Origin: Isoetes taiwanensis | Taxonomy: Eukaryota; Streptophyta; Lycopodiopsida; Isoetales; Isoetaceae | Assembly (NCBI GenBank): GCA_021234155.1 | Contig: JAJEKV010000771.1 | Span: forward strand, 29,157-93,156 | DNA: 64,000 nucleotides | Reading direction: 5' to 3' | In this document: positions 12,001 through 23,794 of the stretch, piece by piece | Numbering within the stretch: the first letter of the stretch is position 1 | Layout: each line of letters opens with the position of its first letter | Notes under the pieces: model-generated | What the model was told of the DNA's origin: nothing | The model's database searches: none | What the model saw: the letters and a program-made list of their open reading frames with translations, nothing else | Program-made: the position numbers and the translations under genes

Positions 12001-15000
12001 AGGTAAATACTTCAACTTTACTCTATTGTTTTATCTTTGCTTTTTTTGTTCTTTAGATTTTTGTAATGAACAAATGCAGGTGAACATGATGGTGCTGGAG
12101 CTGTAATAAAAAGAGCACTCACACATGAGATGTTGAAGAGGAATTCAGTACCACTAAGGAATGCACATGATGTAGTTGTGTTTTGCATTTCACATTTTAA
12201 ATCAGATTGTGAGATAGAAGGAGAGGAAAAATATAGGTATGGTTCTAGTATGGAAATTAGTTGTGTTTAAAACAATATTGAACATTACTAGTAATGGTGC
12301 CCAGCGTTGCTGGGCATAAGTTGCGGATCTGTGTGAACTGGCACTTGTTCAACTCAGACTCTTTTTCATAAATCTAATATAATTAAGCAAATCCATCGAG
12401 AAATTATCATTGGTTGTCACATAACTCAATACTCCAAGTTTAAGTTGTGCGTAAGGGCTCTCAAAACCTTTGTGCTTTACTAACTATAGCAAATTGCCCA
12501 CCTTCAGTGACTGTTCTTTGTTAGGACTGACCAAACATCTTGTTTTGGAGCAGCCTGATTATCTCACTTATACCTTTTAAAACAAACCTTGCGATTACTG
12601 TGTTGACGGAATTATTGTTGCATTGCTTGGGTACCACCGTATGAGTGGCATTTTATGTCAATGTCATAAGTGCGTGCTTAGACACGTAGGCTAAATATTA
12701 ACTGTTTAATTCCAACGATGTTTTATGTCTTGATTGTATTCAAAGGTTTTAGTTCTTAGAGAGGAATATCACCTAGTATATTCCTTGATCAAGAGCCAAA
12801 GTTAAGCGATGAGTTAGGCAATTATGTGAACCGGATTCTTCATGAGTTATATGTGTGATCTAAATGGTTATCTGAACTGGATTCTGAGCTATAAATGTGC
12901 GATCTAAATGGTTTCCTTTTAAAGCATGTATGGAACATAGAATATTCATGTGTCATATACTAACTATATTCAAGATCACAGACAACCACTTACCAAAACA
13001 ATATATTCATATCAAATTGTAGAACTTTTCTATATGCGTGTAACTATTTAGTGTCTTGAAGTTATGATTGACCATGGAATCCAATATATTTTTATTGCAT
13101 ACATAAGGTCCAAATAATTAAATATGACAAATAGGTAGAGCACATATCGGTGTATGAAAGTCAAAATTGAATAGTGTAGTTTAATACTTTTTCTATGTGT
13201 TCAAAAGCTAGTCCCATATAGCTATTCTACCCTCACATGCATTCTCTTCATGTTCATTCTTAGTTGGCCTGTTTTCTTGTGTGTTTAGCTTAAGCTCCTT
13301 TTTTTTGCATGTGCTTCAACACCCCAGGTGGTTATGCCTAATTTTAAATCTGTAATCTTAAAAGCATTCTGTTGCAATGAATAGCATCACGTGGTTCCCT
13401 GCAAACCAGGTCTTCATATTTTGTTAACCTTGAAAGCGATCATTCTGCAAGTTGCCATCCAAGTTGCCTTGACTTCACATCCAACCGGCTGCCAAGGCAA
13501 TCACCACTCTAATATATCTTGCTACTGAACACCATCCTACTCTAAGCTGGTGACCAAAATGGAATGGCAGGAACATAAGATGGACTAATCAAAGTGTGAC
13601 ATGACGTGCCATTATAATATAGGCCACTAATATAGGCCACATCAGCAAGGTATGCTTATACGCTATTGAACGCTGGGGTGTATATCTGTTTGTTCTCTGT
13701 TTGTTCTTGGTGGGTTTTCTTTGCCAGAAATGTTATAATCCCACCAATGTAACTGCTCAAGGCAAAATTTGGCCGCTTTCAATGCATCCATTAAACAGGG
13801 GATACCCTCCCAGTGGCCAGAGTCAATTTCAACCTGGAAACAAATGTATTTCTTTATTAAACAGCATATTCAATGTTTCTACAAATTGCAAGTATTTTAT
13901 GAGGCATAATGCTATAATGTTTATTAAATTACAGCGAGAATATATAAGAATCCAGTCAAGCAAAATGTTGTGTCATTCGTGGCCAACAAATGCACGCCAA
14001 AATGGACAAAAGTTATACCATCTGGAGCACAGGAGCTGCAGACCAAATACCCTTGCAAATACCCTCACCAAGCACATGCATTAGTGCTCAAAACTTCAAG
14101 AACAAATTTACAAAACTATTCTTTCAAAAATTTATCATGCTCTTTAATATATCCATATTCCAGATCAATAGAAATCCTAATCGCACACATTGGACCACAA
14201 TCATTGAAGTGTCTCAGATATGATGTGCGGATCTGAGAATTTTAAAATCGGGAAAAAGGACCATTGTATTAGATTTTATTTAAGAAATTAACAATAAAGT
14301 AACAGGCACACCTCTTCCTCTTCTTGAGATTTATCAAGGCACTTTACAAAGATGGTCGGTACCAGCATACTCATTGGCCTCATCTCTTCCGCTCCCTCAT
14401 GCTACTTCACACGCTATATTTCACATGACTGACCAGAGAATTTCACTGCCTGCAAATAATAGAGAATTCTAAGTATATGGAAGTCACATCTCTTATACAC
14501 CTTACCGTCTTATACATCCTACCATCTAGGGATGAAAAAACACAAACAGACATTACTGAATTGAAAATGGAACTATAAATATCTCCAAGATTCTGAAATG
14601 CCATACTTCATCAAGCATAAATTTGCAAGATGCCACGTCTTGCAACTAAACAGACCCATGGTTTAGGACTATTTTGCTGAATGCTAATGGAAAAGCCACA
14701 GGAGTTTATTATAGAATTTTTGGCCACAATAGAGGGGCCAGATCAGAGTCATATCCCTGCAGATGCCAGATTAACCTGAGCAATGAAAGCCAAGCAAAAA
14801 ATTCTAAAAGCTCTTAGATGCAGTAAGAAGCATAAGAATTAGAAAAAAATGCAGATAATTAGCAATGATGAAATAAAAACAGGGATATGTTCTTGATATT
14901 TTCAACTGTTCGGTGAACTATATTCACCTGTCTTTGTACACTTCCATATGTCTGCCATCAACGTCTATAGTTGACCAAAGAAATGAAATGAATCACGATT

Positions 15001-16457
15001 CTAGCACCGATCCAAGGTCTCTTAAATTCTAAAATCCGCCCAAATCATTTACCGTTCCTTTGTTCCGCAGGTCCATTGCAGAAAAATCCCCATTTCCCCC
15101 TTTTGGTCCCGGCAGCATTACAGATTATTTCTGTCAGAAAGTGAAGATTTTGGATAGATTTTAGTCCAATATCATGGCATCGACCTCAAATCCTTCTTTA
15201 CCACTTCAACTTCGAAACAAAGATCTCCTTCTTTACCACTTCAACTTCGAAACAAAGATCTTGGCCAAAAATACACTTCTCTAGTGAAATGTAGCACTCT
15301 TGTTATACATGCACATGCAGTCGTTTCCTCAAACGAAACATAGAGCTTCGTTCTGATGAGATGAAGAGCTCTTCAAGAAGAACTTCGATAAGCCCATGTG
15401 GGCAACAGAAGTCTGGCCTGATGCATCGATAGCCGGATTTAATTTGCGCCATGCATTAGCCATTACCCTGCCTTAGCCTTAGCCTTTGCCCTTTGCCTTC
15501 CCAGTCGATGACCCCTTGTGATCTACCAGCTGCTGTTTCGATGGCGGAATAGTTAGCAACAGTTACCCATCTCCACGTCCAAGCCATAAGCAGCAGTTGA
15601 TCAACCTCCACGGCAGATCAGAACAGGCGGCCCACGGTGCTCTTGCATAAGAAACCTAACAGAAAAACCTAAAGCAAAAGCAAGTTAAAACATAACATCT
15701 AAGCCGTCCAATTTCATTGAACGATCTCAGCCGTCCGATTTAGGGCGTGGTCCATTACATAACATTATAATATAAGATTATTTTTTACAGGTTTTTTTGG
15801 GAGATAACTATCAATGATGTTGATAGGAGTGATAGCCATGATTGTAAGACATTAGCAGGATCAAGAAAGTTCCATTGTATCAGGCCTGTTCATGCCAATG
15901 ACCCTACTCAGGTAGCTCATATGGATTTCAGTTGCTTTTGTCGTCACTGCTGGGCAGGAAAGTATGGGAAGTGCATAAACAAAAGCAGAATAGGATCTTG
16001 GGTTTATTCTGAACTAAGTCCTGGTGTTGAAGAGGTGCTGGAAACTCTGCAGGGTCCTATCTATGAAGGGGATCATGAATGGGTATCTGATGAAGTTGAT
16101 GTTGGGGATAATTTTGCAGTACCATCTGAGGCCAACAACAAAGAAAAAGTGGACTTTTATATTATCCGATGCACTAAACCTAAGCACATTGTGGAAAAGG
16201 CATTTAAAGATGCATGGGGTGCTAAATTTGCAAGAAGAGAAGTGGTTCTGTCAGGCAAGTATTACAAGTTCATGGGAGGAAATCAATATGAATTGCTTGA
16301 GGATGCACCAGAATGCCATGCATATAGCCACTTGGTCATGTCATGTTGTTTTGATATGTTACATGCAAATGATAACATATATAAACTTCCAATGAATGTT
16401 CATGATCATCTTCTGGACCGAGTTTTGGAGCACAAGAGTAGTCTATATGCTGAATAG
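9078..16457 (+). CDS. DDE-like transposase of DDE-1 (multi-exon, split by Hel-1)
   Basis: Visible exons with GT/AG borders include 9078-9302, 9402-9443, 9528-9620, 9697-9786 and 9858-10516, all joining in phase 1, so the first exons code an acidic leader. Exon 9858-10516 begins DGDAFRRYRAELRRKERS and holds a basic region and VDFWRYNTRVSP. Further on come CDLCGPG, CLKCKTCGTKK (a CxxC type metal site), FAENY with EIQSPHW, then VMWSDGCSHQFK (about 11876) and, across an intron at 12003-12079, HGKGEHDGAGAVIKR. These acidic positions are the likely catalytic D/D/E set. After Hel-1 the frame resumes at about 15791 with CFCRHCW and ends at TAG 16457. Frame changes near 10720, 10900 and 11580 suggest damage or consensus error. 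The N-terminus upstream of 9078 is unresolved. DDE-2 encodes a recognisable homologue, which supports the exon model. Confidence 0.75.
12288..15777 (-). mobile_element. Hel-1: non-autonomous Helitron in a transposase intron
   Basis: On the minus strand it begins TCTTATATTATAATGTTATG (15777 downward) and ends with hairpin GCCCAGC-AAC-GCTGGGC, ACCATTACTAG (12288). The flanking bases are A (12287) and T (15778), the standard A|T target. Removing it restores an uninterrupted intron ending ttttttacag at 15790, followed by the next transposase exon. No Rep or helicase frame is present. Interior sequence is not recognised; it includes a 37-bp direct repeat near 15193-15261 and short TTAGCC-type repeats at 15470-15500. 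Frames of up to 127 codons near 13701-14236 look fortuitous. Confidence 0.9.
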
Positions 16458-16576
16458 CATAATTGATGATGATAAGGCTGCACCAAGTTGCTGAAGAAAG
16501 AGTACCAAATGAATATTTTACTGACATAATCTCATTGCTCTTACAAACACCTCATGTACATTCATTTGATAATGAA

Positions 16577-17010
16577 ATCATATACAACATTGTAGTATAT
16601 TCAAATGAATTATGGTTCTCATTCATTTGCAGATTGCAGATATGAATTGGCATAATTTTGAAGTTAATCCCTTACCAGACAATCAATCATATACAACATT
16701 GTAGTATATTCAAATGAATTATGGTTCTCATTCATTTGCAGATTGCAGATATGAATTGGCATAATTTTGAAGTTAATCCCTTACCAGACAATCAATCATA
16801 TACAACATTGTAGTATATTCAAATGAATTATGGTTCTCATTCATTTGCAGATTGCAGATATGAATTGGCATAATTTTGAAGTTAATCCCTTACCAGACAA
16901 TCAATACAACATTGTAGTATATTCAAATGAATTATGGTTCTCATTCATTTGCAGATTGCAGATATGAATTGGCATAATTGTGAAGTTAATCCCTTACCAA
17001 ACAATCAATC
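16577..17010. repeat. Four-unit 109-bp tandem repeat behind the transposase
   Basis: Units starting atcatatacaacattgtag begin at about 16577, 16686, 16795 and 16900. Each contains ttatggttctcattcatttg and agatatgaattggcataat. The array starts 120 bases after the transposase stop codon. A second short repeat made of ttacatgccttcaaaaagt follows at 17065-17180. Between 17200 and 17335 nothing else is seen. Confidence 0.8.
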
Positions 17011-17334
17011 ATATACAACATTCATTTGCAGATTGCATAAACGAACTGGTACCATAAATGTGGAAACTTACATGCCTTCAAAAAAGTTCATACTTAATAT
17101 CAGTATCTTACATGTAAAAAAGTTACATGCCTTCAAAAAGTTACAAAAAGTTACATGCCTTCAAAAGTTCATACTTAATATCAGTACATACTTGGATCAG
17201 CCGAAACATAACAAAATATAAACAAGCTTCAAACTTAGGACCGAAGATCTTTCAAAACCTGCAAATCCTTTAATATTTCCTTATCCAAGCCTCTTTATGA
17301 ACTTCGTGCAAGAGTAAGACCTTCCTCCTCAGAT

Positions 17335-18859
17335 TGAATATCCGAATCCACGTGTGTGACTTTCATTGGGGTAGGAATAACATCATCACTAACGGTTGTA
17401 CGAGAAACTTTGGGATCTCATGTTCAGGAACCATCAGTTTTGTAAGACTTGGTGGACCAGGTCTTGCTTTCTTGCTGCTCCTAAGAATCTTCTTCTTACC
17501 TTTCCTCTTGGCAACAAAATTTGTAGCCATAGGTTTTGCATACTCAGTTGCACTGGAATTAGAATCCTCAGCCTTCTCAACCTTCACAGGTTTTTTCTTA
17601 CCTTTGTCACTTTCACATCTGAATCTGAAGATTCATTCTCCTCGGATATTTCATGTTCATCTGACTTGAAGTAGCCAAGTTCTTCTTGTAGCTTCTCTGG
17701 TACTTCTATGCCACAACACGCCAGCATCAGACAATGCATAGTGTCCAAAACAGAACCAAAGCAATACACATGGAACTTATGGTCACATGATAACTTGATA
17801 AGAAAACTATAATCTGAGCTAAAAGATAAACCACAATCTTCACATCTTTCAGCAAACTGATCTACAGGCAGATCATAAATACCCATATGAACATTCAAAG
17901 CCTTCTTACCTCGATGAGCAAACTGCAAAGCAGTAATATGTTTGCACTTTGCATGCCAGAAAGTCATCCTATGACCATAAGCTTCTATATTAACTTCCAA
18001 AGACGTTATTTCCTCCTTCAACTTCTGCTTTTCGGATATACTAGCACTCCCAATGGTGGCAGAAAGCATGGCCATCAGATTTTCTTCCTCCTTCTTCAAA
18101 TACTCCACCAAAGCCGAATTGTTAGGTAAATCAGCACTGTAAAGCTTAATAGCTTTTTTCTTCTCGGATATCTGTGTGTATAACAGCTTGCATGTAGCAT
18201 CAGCACAGTTCATAGCTCCTTCTAGCCTTAACAAAGCTGCTTTTTTTGTAGTTATATCTTCTTCAGCTTTCTTACTCATATCTGAAAGACTTCTAATGTG
18301 ATTCATAATTACATTTAAGTTAACATCAAAACAGTTAACTTCTTCCTTACTTTTGTGAACTATAGAATATCTATGAGAATCTGCAGCCAGAGATGCCCAA
18401 TTCACCTTATAATTTTCTGGATCAGCCAAAGCTTTAGGGGTGTTCTGCCATACAAATGCCCTTGCAAATCGTGTCCGAACTTCATTATTAGTAGGGCCAT
18501 TCGGTAAACTTTTGAAGCGGATCATTGAACTTACGCTCAAAAGCGGCTTGATCTCTTTCACATTTATCTTCCCCGACCTTAGTGGTACCACGAAAACGGA
18601 TGAAAAACTTCGGCGGTGATACCTCATGTGACTTGATTTGACTCGGTTTCCTTCCTTCACACTCCACATTCCTAAACTCAGCAAATTCATACTGTGTTCT
18701 TGCAAGCTTCAGCTAAAAAAGTAAAAAACAATAAAAAAATAAGCACAAACAAGATTTCTGAACAAAGGAAAAAAGAACTGAGCACAAAGAAAAACAAACA
18801 TTTCTGATCAAAGGAAAAAAAAGTAATGTGAGTACCTCTGCCACAGGCGTAGAACTCAT
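17335..18859 (-). CDS. Coiled-coil, RING-like, basic-tailed protein of DDE-1
   Basis: Start ATG at 18859 opens MSSTPVAE, intron 18835-18713 (GT...AG), then LKLARTQYEFAEFRNVE. A frame change near 18530 joins this to a long frame with NNEVRTRFARAFVWQN, a coiled-coil middle (EEDITTKKAALLRLEGAM, SEKQKLKEEITSLEV) and CEDCGLSF...SCDHKFHVYC...CLMLACC. The CxxC...CxHxxHxxC spacing fits a RING-type zinc fold. A second one-base shift near 17600 leads into a lysine-rich tail (KGKKKPVKVEKAED, AKRKGKKKILRSSKKA), likely nuclear and DNA-binding. It is transcribed toward the transposase and both genes lie inside the same terminal repeats, so it is probably the element's accessory protein, perhaps a ubiquitin ligase or a structural zinc protein. 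No close family was recognised. Confidence 0.65.
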
Positions 18860-19019
18860 GGTAGCGACCTCGAATTGTGCAAGAAAAAAACAGAGCTGGG
18901 TTACTGCTCGAAACTTCGTTCGGTCGATTGCCAGAGTGCAAGAGAAAGGATTATAGCGCGAAAATTGAAGCTCATGATTCCTTGAATCAGAGAGGGAATG
19001 ATTCGCCGTGAGAAATGAA

Positions 19020-19072
19020 TAACCCGTCAGTACCCGTCCGTCAGTACCCGTCAGCGCCCGTCCGTGTTCGCT
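19020..19072. repeat. Subterminal GTCAGTACCCGTCC repeats of DDE-1
   Basis: Several overlapping copies of gtcagtacccgtc(c) sit about 65-115 bases inside the right end of DDE-1. Short repeats here are commonly transposase binding sites; that role is inferred. Confidence 0.5.
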
Positions 19073-19140
19073 AATGAAGGTGCTAACAAGGTGCTGGAAC
19101 TCCTAAAAGTTGGGTAGGTTAAGTAAAAACATACCCATTG

Positions 19141-19291
19141 CTGTCATGTATTTCAACGATATCATTTTTGAGGGGATATCAGGTCTACATAGAGCTTCGG
19201 GATCCTTTAATATTCTTTAAGGCAAACGTTTGGCCCATACCAGGCAAGCCTTTGGCCCATACCGGGATATCAGCTGATGCGACTATAAAAG
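19141..19291 (+). promoter_or_regulatory. Promoter of the 273-codon gene (TATA plus GGCCCA words)
   Basis: TATA box CTATAAAAG at 19283-19291 lies 79 bases before the ATG. Upstream are two copies of TTTGGCCCATACC (near 19228 and 19250), whose reverse complement contains TGGGCC, the plant site II/TCP type word, and GGGATATC words at about 19173 and 19262. The same layout is at 3660-3795. DDE-1 sits directly upstream, so any more distant control region is now 10 kb away. Confidence 0.6.
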
Positions 19292-19369
19292 AGCATCATC
19301 TAACTTACAATTTCAAGCATCAAGCCCTTGTGTTGTAGCAGGTATACGATCTCTTGTGTTCCGGTGAAT

Positions 19370-20191
19370 ATGGCATCTCTTAAATCTTTGTTGAAACCTG
19401 AGGAGGTGGAGCTGAGTCTGAGTTTGATAAAGTCTGTCACGGCAAAAATACCAAATCGGGCAGCCCCAGCAAGAGTTGCTCCTGCTGAGACACAGGATGT
19501 TTCAGTAGTGAAAGCAAAAGCTTCAATAAGCAACGTGCCAGAACTTCCTGTTGATGATCCTTACAAGTGTTATGCCGAGTCCCAGTACCATCCACACGTC
19601 CTAGCTACATTTATCAGTACTGCCATGGCTAAAGCTGGTTATTCTCCCAATGTCAAGGGACAAGATGCGGCAAAAGAGGCCGAGGGGTTCTCAAAGTTTC
19701 TCACTGTGCTCCTTCAAAAGTTCTCCCAGTTCGTCAGGCTCAAGGAGTCCAGCTCTGAAAGGGTTACTAATAAGAGCCATGATTACCAGCCTCTGTTGGA
19801 TTCGGTGGCTAACTTTGTGAAGGACGGCGCAGAGATTGCTGAGTGTCCTGCCCCGCCCACTCAAATTGCCAGCCGAATTGTGGGTATGGTAAAGGATGCA
19901 GCTCATTCTCTCACTGCTAGCCAGACCTCCAGTGCTGAAAAATGCATGTACACTATTTATGATATCCAAGGATCTGACAGAGATCCCATGACTAGCATTT
20001 ACTACAGCAGTGTGAGAATGACAAGGAAGAGTGATGGAAAACAGAATGCTGCTGACAATGAGTTCGCTGTGATGAGGGCCACCTTCCAGCTTATCAGTGC
20101 CAATGTTTCCATGCATGCTAGCACTTTTGCTAAGGCTTCTGTCAAGGATGCTGGGGACTTTGTTGACTGGCTCAATAGTGATAGTAAGTAG
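19370..20191 (+). CDS. Unrecognised 273-residue protein, intact copy
   Basis: A single-exon frame, MASLKSLLKPEEVEL to DFVDWLNSDSK. The chosen ATG is the first after the TATA box in good context (gtgaatATGGC); a longer in-frame extension from 19328 lies in the 5' leader and is not kept in copy A. Residues about 28-70 are alanine/proline-rich and probably disordered. The rest looks soluble and mostly helical (HPHVLATFISTAMAKAGY, FVKDGAEIAE, MRATFQLISANVSMH). No signal peptide, membrane segment or metal motif is seen. I do not recognise the family. A compact helical protein with a disordered head in a duplicated unit could be a host gene or a captured virus-like structural protein; I have no motif to decide. 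DDE-2 is inserted 50 bases after the stop codon, in the presumed 3' UTR. Confidence 0.7.
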   Translation: MASLKSLLKPEEVELSLSLIKSVTAKIPNRAAPARVAPAETQDVSVVKAKASISNVPELPVDDPYKCYAESQYHPHVLATFISTAMAKAGYSPNVKGQDAAKEAEGFSKFLTVLLQKFSQFVRLKESSSERVTNKSHDYQPLLDSVANFVKDGAEIAECPAPPTQIASRIVGMVKDAAHSLTASQTSSAEKCMYTIYDIQGSDRDPMTSIYYSSVRMTRKSDGKQNAADNEFAVMRATFQLISANVSMHASTFAKASVKDAGDFVDWLNSDSK

Positions 20192-20557
20192 ACTTGTCAA
20201 CAACCATTGTATTTTCCGTCTTGTCTCTTCTCTTCGGTGCCTTAGGGGTAAAAGCACGAAAGGGTGTACGTACATCGTACTGAATTGAAGGACGAATTTG
20301 TGCTTTTTTGGGGTACATTTTAGATGTACATCAAGATACTATGGTTTGTCGTTTTGTGTCAGATATGCAATGATTGCAAGATCATCCCTGACATTCCCCC
20401 CGAAATTCTTGGTTAACCACCGAACCACCGAACCAATTGAATGGATCCGTCCCTCCCTTTCGAAATCCCCCTTTCACGGATTTAAACCGAGCGAATTCCG
20501 GAAGCAAACACATGCCAATTGAATCTACAAGAAATACAAATCAATTTCAAACTGTTC

Positions 20558-23500
20558 ATGGAGGGTGAGAATTCCAATGGAAGTGATGGTTCTAAGCGTA
20601 AGTATGCCGACATTGGCCGGTGTTATGCCACAAAACAAATAAAGCGGCGTGTTGATGGTCGGTAGATTGCATCCTCGATTCTTGGCAAACGCTTCGTCGA
20701 GATCAAAGATTAGTTTTTGTGATCGTTTGTTGCAAGATGACGAGGGCTTTTCTGTTTTGAACTTGTGAATTGGAAATCCTTCGAAGTTATTGTTATGAAA
20801 TCAATGATCGAAACTTGAAAGATGGGCTTCAAGAAGTAAAGTCGCTAATAGCAAAGATAAATTGGCTGCAAAACATTCAGCATTATCAATGATTGTTGGA
20901 AAAAAGGAGATATAAACAAGAATGTTTCTTCAAAATTGCTAAAGATATGACCAAGAAATTTATCCAAAGCTGCAGCAGAAGAAGGAAGATAATGTCATTA
21001 AGTGGAGCAAATGTATGGGCTTTGGCGGGGAAGGATGCCAAGATAAAATAGAATCGATGATTCAATCAAATGTCAGGTTCGTGAATTTTGGCTTGACAAT
21101 ACCAAAGTTTCACCAAAGGTTAGAGATGTCATGAAGAGGAGAACACAAGCAATACAATACCTTGATATCTCACAGGTTTGCTCTTGTAATTGAATCAATT
21201 CAGTTTTGGAGATTATGTTTTCTTCCAAAATTCTTTCATGACTTTCTTCTGTACATTCTAGTTCTGTTCCGAGTGACCTGTTAATGAATACACATGGTTT
21301 TCATGAAATGTATTGCATTTTACATTGTTTACATTTATACATTGTTTACACAATGAGAGAAATCTTTGCGTTGATGTGCTATTAGGTACTTTTTAGATGT
21401 ACATCCATTTACATGTCCATGCAGCTGCATTTACATGTACTTGAATATCAAAATTACATCATTTTACAGTTTAGTGTACTTTCAGGTAATGAAGCCAAAC
21501 AAATCTGACATATGTACATTAGTTGTACTAATATTGTAACATTAATGTGATGTACTAATATTGGAACATTAATTAGATGTACACTGGATGTACATTGGAT
21601 GTACATTGGATGTACATTGGATGTACGATAACAGATCGATTGGGCTGTAGTCTGTACATTAGATGTCTTGATGTACATTAGATGTACATTGATAACAAGA
21701 TCGATGGAAGCTGTTGGATGGACATTTTATGTACATAGACCATACATTAATTGTACAATAGTATAGTTCAATACTCTTTTGGCATCGGTTTGCCGACATC
21801 ATTTTGCTAACATGGTCTTTAATGGTTTTGTTATTGCGATCCGAGCTTTATCAACGGTTTGTATATCGAGAATCGATACCAAAATTTTGCCTTCGACGGT
21901 TAAAGTATCTGAAACCTGATTGCATAAGGAAATTGAAGGAGAGAAACACATGTTGTTGTGTCAAACATGAGCAAGCAGATCTGTACTGAAAGGCCTTCAA
22001 TGATATGAGGAGATCCCTACATGTTAATTGCACACTTGCTGCTGCGATTGTTACGTGCATCGACAAAACAATGGAGTATGTCAAGCAAACAAAGAAGACT
22101 TTTGATAATGTTAGTATCTTGTGGAGGTCAACGGTTTGCGAGAAATTTGTGACGGATGAATGGCATAAACTAAAATGCATCAAAGGCGAATGTGATGAAT
22201 GTGGAGTGAAGAAATTCGACATCTGTCCAAGCGAGGAAGATGGAATTGAGAATGTGGACTGGCAAGTATATGCATATGTCAATGAGCCATCAAAAAGGTA
22301 CATCGGAAGGCTTAGATTAGTTGATCGAGAATGACAAAGCATCTGTTTTGTTAAAGAACATGAAAAATCAGCTTGCTAAGTTCTGAGATCATAACTTTTC
22401 TGGCCTGCTTGGGCGAGCAAAGCAGTTTAAAAGATGTGTTGAGAAACTCCCGGATAATAGTGTGTTGTGCATTTGTTGACTTTGCGAGAGAACTACACAT
22501 TGAAACCGAGGGACGAAGTGCAATCCGAGCATTGGAATCCCGATCAAATTAGTATTTTGGTCCATATTTCAATGATGAAAATAGAAGGTAAGCTTAAAAC
22601 AACGATTGCATTTCTATGTTTAGGATGATGAGAAAGCATGACACTCATTTTGTGCAACATGGTTTTAAATTACATTTGGGGTGGCTTAAGAATAATGGAG
22701 GTGGACACATAAACCTTCATTATGTGTGGTCGGATGGTTGTGCATCTCAATTCAAATCTGCCGCGGGCATGGTATGGAATCTGTAGATACCATGTTGAAA
22801 ATAAAATTCGAAAGTGATATGGAATTTCTTTGGATCTGGCCATGGGAAAGGCACACATGATGGCGAGGCTGGTATAGCAAAGTTGTGGCTTGAGAGCGGC
22901 GAGAGAAAACAAAATGGCATGCCGGTGGCAGTAAAAGCGGACTTGTGCGGTTTTAAGGGCCAAGGAATCGGATTGTGAAAGGGTGTTTTGGGAGGTTGGA
23001 AAAACAGATGTGAACAGGCAGCAAGCATTCAATTGCAAGACTTTTACGGTACTCAGCCAGATACATTACGTGTCAACTATAAACCAAAGAGATCCAACAA
23101 AGTTGCTATGGAGACCACTCTCGTGCTTTTGTGATGCTTGCATTAACTTCAATTGGTTGAATTGTGAGAACATTAAACATTGTGGAGAATGGTCTCTAAA
23201 AGTTTGGAGCCCACGGATCATATTGCCTCTTGTGGTGAAGCTAAAAATGATGTGGATGTTTTGTATGCGTAAGGCGAGGCTGGTTTAGATGACAACTTTG
23301 TAGGAGTTTGGATGTATTTGTGTCTTTTGCGATTTTTGAGACAATGTGGAAGGTGTTTCATACTATGTTATCATGTGCACCGAGGGGAAAAGCATGCATT
23401 GGAAGAAGATTCAATTGATGACTATGGAAATGATTACTCTGCTGGCACTAGTGTCATTGAAGGACAATATTATGAACTAATCCCGGCACTGCCACAATAA

Positions 23501-23682
23501 GTATAAAGCGCTTCCTACTAAGAATGTTTTGGTACCTGCAGAAATACGTGATTGGGGTTCGAATCCCATTCAAGAAAGTAAAACACAAAGCTGAAGGGGC
23601 AAGCCTGACATTTCACTTGCCAGATGAAGTCCATGAGACATTGTTATCACAACTTCCAGCAATTGTAGATGACTTGGACTAA
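20558..23682 (+). pseudogene. DDE-like transposase of DDE-2 (frameshifted)
   Basis: Begins MEGENSNGSDGSKRKYADIG at 20558. Recognisable segments in order, compared with DDE-1: FWLDNTKVSPKVRDVMKRR (about 21090); ECDECGVKKFDICPSEED (22190-22240), the CxxCG site; VDFA followed by a shifted EVQSEHWNPDQ-type stretch (22475-22550); VWSDGCASQFKSA (22724); SGHGKGTHDGEAGIAK (22838-22885); a CFCDAC region (23125); GNDYSAGTSVIEGQYYELIP (23425-23485); LPDEVHETLLSQLPAI ending TAA 23682. Several frame shifts and stops separate these, and introns probably account for some gaps, such as the TGTACA-rich stretch at 21340-21790. Which breaks are real and which are consensus error cannot be told here. Confidence 0.7.
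21365..21735. repeat. ATGTACAT palindrome cluster in DDE-2
   Basis: Repeated (g)gatgtacatt words, including four consecutive 12-base steps of tggatgtacat at about 21585-21625. More copies lie at 20265-20335, 23795-23850 and 27590-27740, and near the right end at 29500-29520. DDE-1 lacks them. The core TGTACA is self-complementary, so the cluster could bind a dimeric element protein or fold locally; this is inference. Confidence 0.65.
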
Positions 23683-23794
23683 GTCAGATCTGTGGTACTT
23701 TCCAGAAATATTGTAATACTTTGTTCATATAAGAGATAAGAACTGAACAAATTTTCATTGTGCATGACAAGGACTACTTCAATAGTGCATTAGG

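Larger units (their letters stand above)
8762..19136 (+). mobile_element. DDE-1: 10.4-kb TIR transposon, 4-bp TSD
   Basis: Termini are GGGTGTGTTTTTTATTTAC on the left and, read inward from the right, GGGTATGTTTTTACTTAAC. ATTG flanks both sides (8758-8761 and 19137-19140); copy A at 3629-3640 shows the site without the element. It carries a plus-strand multi-exon DDE-like transposase (9078-16457, interrupted by Hel-1) and a minus-strand coiled-coil/RING-like gene (17335-18859). The 4-bp duplication and GGGT ends are shared with DDE-2. I cannot place it in a named superfamily with confidence. A 3-bp duplication with four terminal G residues on one side is the alternative reading. Confidence 0.85.

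Noticed and set aside
13701-14236. Frames of 77-127 codons inside Hel-1
   Set aside because: Overlapping in several frames, with no motif, no splice context and no similarity to Rep/helicase.
23546-23590. tRNA-like B box (ggggttcgaatcccattc)
   Set aside because: The T-arm stem pairs only partly, no A box, anticodon arm or acceptor stem is present, and it lies within the DDE-2 transposase 3' region.
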